Virus record (IMG/VR): IMGVR_UViG_3300029258_004662 | Location: 1-46,927 of that record | Strand: one strand, 5' to 3' | DNA: 46,927 nt | Source of the DNA: a virus | In this document: one piece after another, positions 38,963-45,367 of the stretch | Layout: the number at the start of each line of letters is the position of its first letter | How positions within the stretch are numbered: position 1 is the first letter of the stretch | Translations under genes and position numbers: made by a program | The notes under the pieces: generated by a model | The model's input: the letters and a program-made list of their open reading frames with translations, nothing else | What the model was told of the DNA's origin: nothing | Database searches by the model: none

Positions 38963-40789
38963 GTGAGCAAGAAGCGAGAAGCGAAAAGCGAGAAGCGAAA
39001 GGCGAGAGGGACGGAAACGGCGGCGGACTCTCCTTCGCCCGAGGGCTTCGGAGAGCAAGCTGTAAAACGGGAGCTGATGGACCTGCCGGTCGGCGATTGT
39101 TTCGGGACGACAGCGAATTCGCGGAATTTCAATCCGAAGCATCCGAGATTCCTCGAACTCGTTCCCGACGTGCGGGCGAACGGCGTCCTGGAGCCGGTCC
39201 ACGCGCGCCCTGCCGACAGCCCGATGGAAGACGGCCTGTGGGAGATTCTCGCCGGCCGCCGGCGTCTCGAGGCGGCGAAGGCGGCGGGCCGGGAGACGAT
39301 TCCCGCGATTGTCTACCACGAGCTTAGCGACGAGGACGCGCACAAGATCACGGTCAAGGAGAACTTCAACCGCGACGACCTGACGCCGATCGAGGAGTCG
39401 CGGGCGGTGCGGCTGATCCTCGCAGATAACGGGCACGACTACAAAGCGGCGGCGAGTTTCTTCGGACGGCCGGAGCGCTGGGTTCACCTGCGCGCGAAGC
39501 TGGCCGATCTCGATGCGTCCTGGCTGAAGCTGATCGAGGACCCGGAGTTCGGCTGCTCGGTGTGGACGGCGGGCCACCTCGACCTGATCGCGCGTTTCCC
39601 GACGCACGTCCAGAAGGACCTGGCGAAGAATTACGAGAACGAATTTCAGCTTCGCCGCAACTACGCGGTCAGCGTGAAAAACCTCCAGGCGTGGATTGAC
39701 GACGGATTCCTGCGCCGGCTCAAGTCGGCACCGTTCGACATCGAGGACGCGACGCTGGTTTCCAATGCCCCGGCGTGCTCGAGCTGCAAGAAACGCGCGA
39801 GTTGCCAGGGCATGTTGTTCCTCGAAGAGGAAGAGGAAGACCTCCGGCAGAAGAACGACCAGTGCACGGACGCCGCGTGCTGGAACGCCAAGGTCACCGC
39901 CGCCGCGAAGGCGAAGCTCGCCGCGCTCGAAACCGAGCACGGGAAGGTTTTGCTGGTGACGGAAGGGTATGACAACCACCGCGTAACGGCAGAGATGACG
40001 AAGACATTCGGTCGTGGACCTGACGCGACGGGCCTGTCTTTCTCGTACAACAAGCATCGCATTGCGCGGAAGAAGGCCGACAAGGCGCGGGCGCAGGTCG
40101 GGATGTGGGCGACGGGACCGAAGGCGGGGAAGGTCGTGTACATCCTGCCGGACGGCGACTCTCGCCAAGGCGCCAAGGCGAAAAGCACGGCGGACGGAAA
40201 GGCGAAAAAAACGCCGTTGAAGGAGCGGCGGGCCGTGCTCGAGTCGAAGCGCTGGGGCGAGGTCCTCAAGCGCCTGTCCGATCGCGTCGAGAAGCTGCAA
40301 CTCGAGGACCTGCCGCTTCACGACTGGCCGGATCGAAATACGATGCTTGTCGCCATGGTTGCGGCCTTCGGAACGAACGGCCGTTATCCGCGCTTTGGAT
40401 CGGATTACCGCGACGCAGAGCCGAGGCCCGGCGAGTCGTATGCGGCAAACAAGTCCGCCAACCCGCACAAGCTGCTCGCGAAGTTCGCGGCGGACAACGT
40501 CCTCTCGAAGGAAACGCTCTGGACCGAACAACTCCGTCCGCTGTTCGTTCGCCGGCTTTACTGCAATCTCGGCATCACGAAAACGCCCCGCGACGCCGTC
40601 CAGGAGGCGAAGGACATCGCGGCGCTCTGCGGGATCGACGTCGAGGCAATCTACGCCGAGGCCTGCGAGGTGTACAAGGAGCCGCGCTCCTGGGCGAACC
40701 TGAACGCGGACGGGACGGCTAAAACGGCTAAGTCGACCACGAAGAGCACGAAGGACGCGAAGAAGGAAAAGAAACGGGAAACGGCATAA
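38963..40789 (+). CDS. ParB-like protein
   Basis: The 608-residue protein starts at GTG 38963 (the earlier GTG at 38955 hits a stop at once). After a repeat-derived N-terminus (REAKSEKRKARG) comes a ParB/Spo0J-like domain: NSRNFNPKHPRFLELVPDVR, GVLEPVHARP, WEILAGRRRLEAAKAAG, KITVKENFNRDDLTPIEESR. A central HTH-like region follows (YKAAASFFGRPERWVHLRAK), then a Cys-rich part (CSSCKKRASCQGM, then C) and a long C-terminal tail of Lys/Thr repeats encoded by the nonamer family (40735-40776). It may partition the phage DNA or regulate replication. The C-terminal half is unlike normal ParB. Confidence 0.8.
   Translation: MSKKREAKSEKRKARGTETAADSPSPEGFGEQAVKRELMDLPVGDCFGTTANSRNFNPKHPRFLELVPDVRANGVLEPVHARPADSPMEDGLWEILAGRRRLEAAKAAGRETIPAIVYHELSDEDAHKITVKENFNRDDLTPIEESRAVRLILADNGHDYKAAASFFGRPERWVHLRAKLADLDASWLKLIEDPEFGCSVWTAGHLDLIARFPTHVQKDLAKNYENEFQLRRNYAVSVKNLQAWIDDGFLRRLKSAPFDIEDATLVSNAPACSSCKKRASCQGMLFLEEEEEDLRQKNDQCTDAACWNAKVTAAAKAKLAALETEHGKVLLVTEGYDNHRVTAEMTKTFGRGPDATGLSFSYNKHRIARKKADKARAQVGMWATGPKAGKVVYILPDGDSRQGAKAKSTADGKAKKTPLKERRAVLESKRWGEVLKRLSDRVEKLQLEDLPLHDWPDRNTMLVAMVAAFGTNGRYPRFGSDYRDAEPRPGESYAANKSANPHKLLAKFAADNVLSKETLWTEQLRPLFVRRLYCNLGITKTPRDAVQEAKDIAALCGIDVEAIYAEACEVYKEPRSWANLNADGTAKTAKSTTKSTKDAKKEKKRETA
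38968..39010 (+). repeat. GARAAGC heptamers at a coding start
   Basis: Six units form the first codons of the ParB-like gene. Confidence 0.8.
40735..40776 (+). repeat. Nonamer repeats at a coding end
   Basis: Units of the ACCACGAAGAGCACGAAGGA type encode the last residues (STTKSTKDAKKEK) of the ParB-like protein. Confidence 0.8.
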
Positions 40790-41145
40790 TGGAGATTCAC
40801 GACAACCGTCCCTTGTGCGCGGTGTGCGGCAGCCTGGTGGCCACCGAGGAGGACAGGCCGAATGCAGTGTCCCCGTCGGAGATGATCGGGGACAATTCCG
40901 CGTGCGGTCTCGACGAATGGCGGCAAGCGGATTCCTGCATCTGCCGCTGGTGCATGGATTATGCCGGGGATGACGAGTCGCGCCGCGCACGGGTCATGCA
41001 GGAGTGGGGGCGATGCCTCTATTCGGCCGTCGATCTCCGGACGTTTCGCGAAACGGAACTCAAGCGCGAGGAAGCGGCGCTCGCGCGCTGGAATGGCCAG
41101 GCCGCGAAGTTGAGGACACGATCAGAGGGAGTAACAGCGTCATGA
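40789..41145 (+). CDS. Cys-rich hypothetical protein
   Basis: The 118-residue protein has three Cys groups (CAVCGSLVATEEDR; SACGLDEW; CICRWCMDYAGD). The ATG overlaps the preceding stop. From here to 44141 each gene overlaps the next by four bases, indicating a tightly coupled run. Function unknown. Confidence 0.55.
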   Translation: MEIHDNRPLCAVCGSLVATEEDRPNAVSPSEMIGDNSACGLDEWRQADSCICRWCMDYAGDDESRRARVMQEWGRCLYSAVDLRTFRETELKREEAALARWNGQAAKLRTRSEGVTAS

Positions 41146-41564
41146 TCCCGAAAGACCTGATGACGAAACTGACAAAGAAGGAGGCGAAGGTCCTCGCCGT
41201 GGCCTGCGCGCTGAAGGCCGGGCTGCACGGCGGGAAGAATTCCGTCGGGTCGGTCGTCATCCACGACGCGGGCCGGCCGTGGCTGTCGCTGACCGTGGCG
41301 TCGGGCGTGACGGCGGTCCAGCGCCTGGAAGGTAAAGTCGCCGATCTCGCGAGGGGGCTCGCCGAGACGCGCATGTGCCGCTACTGCGGCTGCTCTGAGT
41401 TCCTCGCCTGCCCGGGCGGCTGTCTCTGGATCGCGGACCGCGTGTGTTCCGACCCGCGCTGCGTCGAGAAGTACGAGGAGGAGAAGGCGCAGAAGGCCTC
41501 TCGCAAAGGCTCCTCCCCCAAGGCCGCGAAGCGCAAGAGCGCGACGAAACGGAGGACGGGATGA
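41142..41564 (+). CDS. Zinc-ribbon-like protein
   Basis: The 140-residue protein has an N-terminal helix pair (LMTKLTKKEAKVLAVACALK), beta strands (VIHDAGRPWLSLTVASGVTA) and a Cys-rich end (CRYCGCSEFLACPGGCLWIA ... CSDPRCVEKYEEE) followed by a Lys-rich tail. Likely metal-binding. Confidence 0.55.
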   Translation: MIPKDLMTKLTKKEAKVLAVACALKAGLHGGKNSVGSVVIHDAGRPWLSLTVASGVTAVQRLEGKVADLARGLAETRMCRYCGCSEFLACPGGCLWIADRVCSDPRCVEKYEEEKAQKASRKGSSPKAAKRKSATKRRTG

Positions 41565-41740
41565 GTGAGAAAACGAAATGTCCGCGCTGCAACGGTTGTG
41601 GGAAGATCGCCAACAGCGACGACGGCGAACCGTGGACGGTTTGGGAAAACCTGCCAGAGAATGCCAAGGTCGCGGTGCGGCTCGGCCTGGTCGGGCCGGT
41701 GACGTGCCCGGACTGCGGCGGCAGCGGGGAGGCGAAATGA
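41561..41740 (+). CDS. Small zinc-ribbon protein (DnaJ-like knuckles)
   Basis: The 59-residue protein has two CxxC pairs of the DnaJ zinc-finger type (CPRCNGCGKI and CPDCGGSGE). RBS GGAGGACGGG. It overlaps both neighbours. Confidence 0.65.
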   Translation: MSEKTKCPRCNGCGKIANSDDGEPWTVWENLPENAKVAVRLGLVGPVTCPDCGGSGEAK

Positions 41741-42222
41741 AGGCGCTCACCCTCTGGCAGCCGTGGGCGACGATGATCGCACTGGGCCACAAGACGATCG
41801 AGACGCGGAGCCACGACCGGTTCGCCTGGCTGAAAGGGCATCAGCTCGCGATTCACGCGGGGAAGCGCTATCACGCCGAAGCGTTCGAGTACCTGATGGA
41901 CCTCGGCTTCAATGCGCTCCAGTCGCTGCTGATCGAACCGGAGTGTCCGCGCGGCGCGGTCGTCGCCGTCGCGCGGGTCGCGGATGCGCGTTGGCTGAGC
42001 GTGGACGACCAGGAGGCCGCGTGCTCGGACTGCGATCAGTTTACGTTCGGCCTGGTGCTCGCCGACGTTCGGATCATGGGGTTCCCGGTCCCCGCGCGCG
42101 GGTCGCAGGGCGTGTGGGAATGGACGCCGCCGCCGGGGTGGAGCGTCGAACGGGACACGGCGGCGATCGGAGCGGCTCACCATGGAGACGCGAAGAACAC
42201 GGAGGAGGCGCGGGAAGGATGA
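41737..42222 (+). CDS. ASCH-domain protein
   Basis: The 161-residue protein has the ASCH/PUA-like fold pattern: MKALTLWQPWATMIALGHKT, IETRS, LKGHQLAIHAGKRYH, then GAVVAVARVADAR and LADVRIMGFPVPARGSQGVW. ASCH domains bind RNA or modified nucleotides. It is often found in phages. The genes next to it are a deoxyribosyltransferase-like and an SPL-like radical SAM gene. Confidence 0.85.
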   Translation: MKALTLWQPWATMIALGHKTIETRSHDRFAWLKGHQLAIHAGKRYHAEAFEYLMDLGFNALQSLLIEPECPRGAVVAVARVADARWLSVDDQEAACSDCDQFTFGLVLADVRIMGFPVPARGSQGVWEWTPPPGWSVERDTAAIGAAHHGDAKNTEEAREG

Positions 42223-42731
42223 ACGAGAGAGACGGGGAATTTCTGAGGTTGCAGCAGTACTCTCGCGGAAACGGAAACGACGCGGCGTTGCGGAACGCGG
42301 CGGATGAGATCGTAACGCTAAAAGCGTTCATCCAACGTATGAACATTATCTGCCGCGGCTATATCGGCCCGCGTCCGACAATCGTCTGCCTGTGCGGGTC
42401 CACGCTCTTCTGGCGGGAGTTTCAGAAAGCCGGGCTGCGGGAAACGCTTGCGGGGCGAATCGTGCTCAGCATCGGCGCGGCCAGCGGGACCGACGATGAA
42501 CATTTCGGCAACCTTGACCGAAAGGAATACGACAAGGTCAAGGAACGGCTCGACGAGCTGCATCTCCGGAAGATCGATCTTGCCGACGAGGTCCTCATTC
42601 TCAACGTCGGCGGTTACGTCGGCGAGAGCACCCGGCGCGAGTACGAGTACGCCGTCGCGCATGGCAAACGCATCCGGTGGCTTGAGCCGGAGAAGGCATT
42701 GAAGGCGTGGGAAAGGGAGACGGAAAGATGA
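42219..42731 (+). CDS. Nucleoside 2-deoxyribosyltransferase-like protein (DUF4406-like)
   Basis: The 170-residue protein resembles phage nucleotide deoxyribosyltransferase-like proteins: VCLCGSTLFWREFQKAGLRE (Rossmann start CGS), EYDKVKERLDELHLRKIDLA, DEVLILNVGGYVGESTRREY. The late motif GGYVGESTRREYEYA is characteristic. Possible roles are nucleotide salvage or making modified nucleotides. It overlaps the ASCH gene and the next gene by four bases. Confidence 0.8.
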   Translation: MNERDGEFLRLQQYSRGNGNDAALRNAADEIVTLKAFIQRMNIICRGYIGPRPTIVCLCGSTLFWREFQKAGLRETLAGRIVLSIGAASGTDDEHFGNLDRKEYDKVKERLDELHLRKIDLADEVLILNVGGYVGESTRREYEYAVAHGKRIRWLEPEKALKAWERETER

Positions 42732-43501
42732 GGACTGAAAGACGAGAGAAGACGGGAACGCGGGAGTGGTCGCAGCACAGCGCGAATCTGTTCACGGGCT
42801 GCTCGCATGACTGCCGCTACTGTTATGCGCGGGCGATGGCGCTGCGGTTCCGGAAAATCAAAACGCCGGCAGACTGGCGGACGATGCGCATCCGGCCGAA
42901 GGAACGCGACCGAACGTTCAAGCGCCGGCCAGGCGTGACGATGTTCCCGACGACGCACGACATCACGCCGGAGACGCTCGACGCCTGCGCGGATTACCTG
43001 AAAGCCCTGCTGAAGCCCGGGAACCGGGTTCTGATCGTGACGAAGCCGCATTGGGAATGCGTAGTCCCTCTGTGCATCGAGCTGGAGCCGTGGCGCGATC
43101 AGATCGAGTGGCGGTTCACGATCGGGAGCATGCGCGACGAGGATCTGTCCTACTGGGAGCCGGGCGCTCCAGCTTACCTGGAACGGTTCGACGCCGCCAA
43201 TGCGGCGATCCGCGAAGGGTATCTCGTCAGTTACAGCATCGAGCCGATTTTGAACATAGATCGCGTGGTCGCATTGGCGCAAACGTTCGCGTTTTCGGGC
43301 GGAGAGGTCTGGATCGGGAAGATGAACCAGGTGCGCCGGCGCGTGCGGATCGAGACGGAGGAGGACGAGCGCCGGGTCCGCGCGATCGAGGAAGGCCAGA
43401 CGGACGAGCGGATCATGGGCGTTGTCCGCGCGTTGAAAAATGTGCCGCAGGTTCGGTGGAAGGATTCGATCCGGAAAGTCATCGCGAGGTGTGAAGGATG
43501 A
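42728..43501 (+). CDS. SPL-like radical SAM protein
   Basis: The 257-residue protein has a CSHDCRYC cluster (Cys25, Cys29, Cys32), as in spore photoproduct lyase-related radical SAM proteins (COG1533). It continues with the expected strands (VLIVTKPHWECVVPLCIELE; WRFTIGSMRDEDLSYWEPGA; YSIEPILNIDRVVALAQTFA). It lacks an obvious C-terminal domain. It might repair or modify DNA or RNA; substrate unknown. Confidence 0.85.
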   Translation: MRTERREKTGTREWSQHSANLFTGCSHDCRYCYARAMALRFRKIKTPADWRTMRIRPKERDRTFKRRPGVTMFPTTHDITPETLDACADYLKALLKPGNRVLIVTKPHWECVVPLCIELEPWRDQIEWRFTIGSMRDEDLSYWEPGAPAYLERFDAANAAIREGYLVSYSIEPILNIDRVVALAQTFAFSGGEVWIGKMNQVRRRVRIETEEDERRVRAIEEGQTDERIMGVVRALKNVPQVRWKDSIRKVIARCEG

Positions 43502-43821
43502 AACAGCCGAGGATTCGCGCGAAGGGCTTGCAGCACGTGGTGACGCTGCGCTGCACGCACGAGGACCTGCACGTCCTGGCGGAACTGGCGCGCGACCACG
43601 ACCTGCACCGGCCGGAGGTTCCGTTCTGGCGCGTCGGGATCGGCGAGGTGGAGGTGCGGTTCTGCCTCGATCACGACGAGGAGCTGTCCGCGCGGGCGGC
43701 CTCTCGCCAAGGCGCAAAGGTGCCAAGGAACGGCGACGGCGAAAATAACCACGAAGAGCACGCCCCGCTCCGTTCCCGGAGACGGGACGGAGAAGGACGC
43801 GAAGAACGGATGACAGGATGA
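43498..43821 (+). CDS. Hypothetical protein with repeat-derived end
   Basis: The 107-residue protein has a regular first half (RAKGLQHVVTLRCTHEDLHV, HRPEVPFWRVGIGEVEVRFC), while the last about 40 residues derive from degenerate nonamer repeats. Overlaps neighbours. Confidence 0.5.
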   Translation: MKQPRIRAKGLQHVVTLRCTHEDLHVLAELARDHDLHRPEVPFWRVGIGEVEVRFCLDHDEELSARAASRQGAKVPRNGDGENNHEEHAPLRSRRRDGEGREERMTG

Positions 43822-44141
43822 AGTTGCGAAGGCGCCGCAAGGCGATCAAGAAGCTGATGAACGGGCGGCCGGTCACGTGGCGAGAATGGCGGGCGGTGCG
43901 GCTCGACACGAACTTGTCACTCACGTATTCCGCGCTTCGCGAAATTCACAGGCGGGGACGGCCGGTGCCGATTTGCTGGATAGATGCGGATGTGACAACC
44001 GTCCCCGCGTTGCTTCAAGGGAAAGGCGAAAGTTTCGCGGAATGGAAACAGGTGATGCTTCGCCAGATCGCCGGCCAATTTTGCGTACCTTTCCCAATGC
44101 TGACCGGCGCGGGCGGACGAGAAGCGAGAAGTGAAAACTGA
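43818..44141 (+). CDS. Hypothetical protein, possible portal-like fragment
   Basis: The 107-residue protein is basic at its start (MKLRRRRKAIKKLMNGRPVT). The end (FAEWKQVMLRQIAGQFCVPF-PML, split) recalls the helix before the GVP motif in portal proteins, so it could be a remnant or an unrelated helix. Its last residues (REARSEN) come from heptamer repeats. Confidence 0.4.
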   Translation: MKLRRRRKAIKKLMNGRPVTWREWRAVRLDTNLSLTYSALREIHRRGRPVPICWIDADVTTVPALLQGKGESFAEWKQVMLRQIAGQFCVPFPMLTGAGGREARSEN

Positions 44142-44168
44142 GAACTGAAAACTGAAAAGCGAAAAAGC
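44119..44168 (+). repeat. Mixed heptamer array
   Basis: GAGAAGC, GAGAAGT, GAAAACT, GAGAACT, GAAAACT, GAAAAGC, GAAAAAG units end the preceding ORF and precede the replication gene. Confidence 0.8.
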
Positions 44169-44247
44169 GACTTGAGGTTTCTTCGGGATAATGGCTGAGT
44201 GTGGTCGTGCGGCGCGGGCCGCGCGATCATGGCTCGGAGATGAGGGG

Positions 44248-44970
44248 ATGACGATGGCGAAACGCGAAAAGGCCCAGAGTCACAAGAAGGCCGGGATTCG
44301 CTGGCGGGTCAGCGAATCGGTTTTCCCGGCGGACATCCTGGCCGACGAGACATTGCAGAAGGCCTCCGTCGAGGTGCGCGGGGCATGGCTCTGGTCTCTA
44401 CTGCAGATGTGGAGGGAAAAGACGTTCAAGGTTGGGGGCGCCGTGCGGGATCTGGCTCAGCTTTGGGCTTGCTCGCCCCGGGTGGCCGTGCGCATCATTT
44501 TGGAGATCAAGCGGCTCGGGATCGCGGATGTAACGCTCGATGTAACGCTTGCAAACGGAGATAAGAACTCGTTAGAAACTGCACGTGTAACGCTTGGTAA
44601 CGAAAATGTAACAGAGAAAACGCGCAATGTAACGCTGGTATGCAGAAGGCTTCAACGTCGCCATAGGAAAAGGATTAGGACGCGCGAGCGCGTGAAGAAA
44701 CACCGTTGTAACGCCAATGTACAACCCGAAAAAGGCGTCCCTTCTACCTCTATATCTATTTCCTCTTCTTCTCCAACCTCTTCGTTAGAAGAGGTTGGAG
44801 AAAGGAGAGGAGCCGATCGCGCTGCGCCGCCGCGTCCTGAAGGGACGCGCGGCGGCGCGCGCGCTGACACGGAAACGGCCGCGGGCGAGCCCCCGCGAGA
44901 ATACAAGCTTCACGAGAACATGCCGGAGGGGCATCCCCTTCGGCAATTTCTGGAAGGAGGCGCGGCGTGA
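44248..44970 (+). CDS. Replication initiator-like protein (DUF1376/YdaU-like)
   Basis: The 240-residue protein begins with a helix-rich N-terminal domain (WRVSESVFPADILADETLQK, GAWLWSLLQMWREKTF, LAQLWACSPRVAVRIILEIK) resembling the phage replisome organizer/DUF1376 group. The middle contains the VTL repeats coded by TGTAACGCT iterons, then a low-complexity Ser segment and a C-terminal tail with KLHENMPEGHPLRQFLEGG. Start at 44248 or 44254. It probably binds the iterons inside its own gene and recruits host replication proteins, as lambda O does. Confidence 0.7.
   Translation: MTMAKREKAQSHKKAGIRWRVSESVFPADILADETLQKASVEVRGAWLWSLLQMWREKTFKVGGAVRDLAQLWACSPRVAVRIILEIKRLGIADVTLDVTLANGDKNSLETARVTLGNENVTEKTRNVTLVCRRLQRRHRKRIRTRERVKKHRCNANVQPEKGVPSTSISISSSSPTSSLEEVGERRGADRAAPPRPEGTRGGARADTETAAGEPPREYKLHENMPEGHPLRQFLEGGAA
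44528..44802. other. Probable origin of replication (iterons and hairpin)
   Basis: Four perfect TGTAACGCT iterons occur at 44529-44537, 44541-44549, 44586-44594 and 44628-44636, with weaker copies at about 44595-44603, 44607-44613 and 44707-44715. Three of the four are preceded by A. Downstream, after a T/C-rich A/T-richer stretch, lies a perfect 15-bp hairpin (44769-44783 with 44788-44802, loop GTTA). All in the middle of the replication gene, as in lambda O. Confidence 0.75.
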
Positions 44971-45071
44971 TGGTCTGGTCGATGATAGTCGTGCTTGGCT
45001 CTTATCTCGTGTGCTGCGCCGCGGGCTTATATTGGGTCTGGTGGTATCTGGAAGATCGGGAGAGAAAGTGA
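44970..45071 (+). CDS. 33-residue single-pass membrane peptide
   Basis: ATG at 44970 overlaps the replication gene stop (ATGA) with RBS AAGGAGG at 44954-44960. The peptide (MVWSMIVVLGSYLVCCAAGL then YWVWWYLEDRERK) is one membrane helix. The stop overlaps the next GTG. It may be holin-like, a regulator, or a membrane anchor for the replication complex. Confidence 0.6.
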   Translation: MVWSMIVVLGSYLVCCAAGLYWVWWYLEDRERK

Positions 45072-45250
45072 CGGAGCGGTTGTTGACGAGGGACGAGGTG
45101 GCGGAGCGGCTTCGAATCAAGCCGGGGGCGGTGGATTATCTTCGCCGGCGGCGGGCGCTGGCGTGCGTGCGGCTTTCTCCTCAGATGGTGCGGTATCGGG
45201 CCGAGGACGTGGAGGAGTTCATCCGGCACGCGCACGTGGCGAGGCGGTGA
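45068..45250 (+). CDS. Excisionase-like HTH protein
   Basis: The 60-residue protein starts at GTG 45068 overlapping the preceding stop. It is a MerR/HTH_17-like winged helix (LLTRDEVAERLRIKPGAVDY, LRRRRALACVRLSPQMVRYR), typical of phage excisionases and adjacent to integrases. It probably bends attR/attL DNA to direct excision. Confidence 0.8.
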   Translation: MTERLLTRDEVAERLRIKPGAVDYLRRRRALACVRLSPQMVRYRAEDVEEFIRHAHVARR

Positions 45251-45253
45251 AAG

Positions 45254-45282
45254 TTGACAGGGCTTCCCCGGCGGCGTAGGCT
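45254..45282 (+). promoter_or_regulatory. Candidate integrase promoter
   Basis: TTGACA (45254-45259) is followed after 17 bases by TAGGCT (45277-45282), a weak -10. It lies between the excisionase and the integrase, outside the 17-bp inverted repeats. Confidence 0.4.
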
Positions 45283-45289
45283 TCTGTGC

Positions 45290-45306
45290 AAGAGGCGACT
45301 GCGCAG
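45290..45306. repeat. 17-bp inverted repeat, left arm
   Basis: AAGAGGCGACTGCGCAG. Its perfect reverse complement lies at 46743-46759. The pair encloses the whole integrase gene and the tRNA-Leu half. Contains the palindrome CTGCGCAG. Confidence 0.9.
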
Positions 45307-45342
45307 CCCCTTCGACAGGCTCAGGGTTTCGATCCTGTTGAG
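45307..45342. repeat. Imperfect hairpin (REP-like)
   Basis: CCCTTCGACAGG pairs imperfectly with CCTGTTGAGGG around a loop. It resembles the CCCTTCGACAGGCTCAGGG repeat found in many environmental genomes. Confidence 0.55.
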
Positions 45343-45367
45343 GGAATGAGGGGAGGAGGTGACGACG

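Noticed and set aside
36471-40990. Long minus-strand frames over 36471-38075 and 38609-40990
   Set aside because: Shadows of the Gp3-like and ParB-like genes; no motifs.
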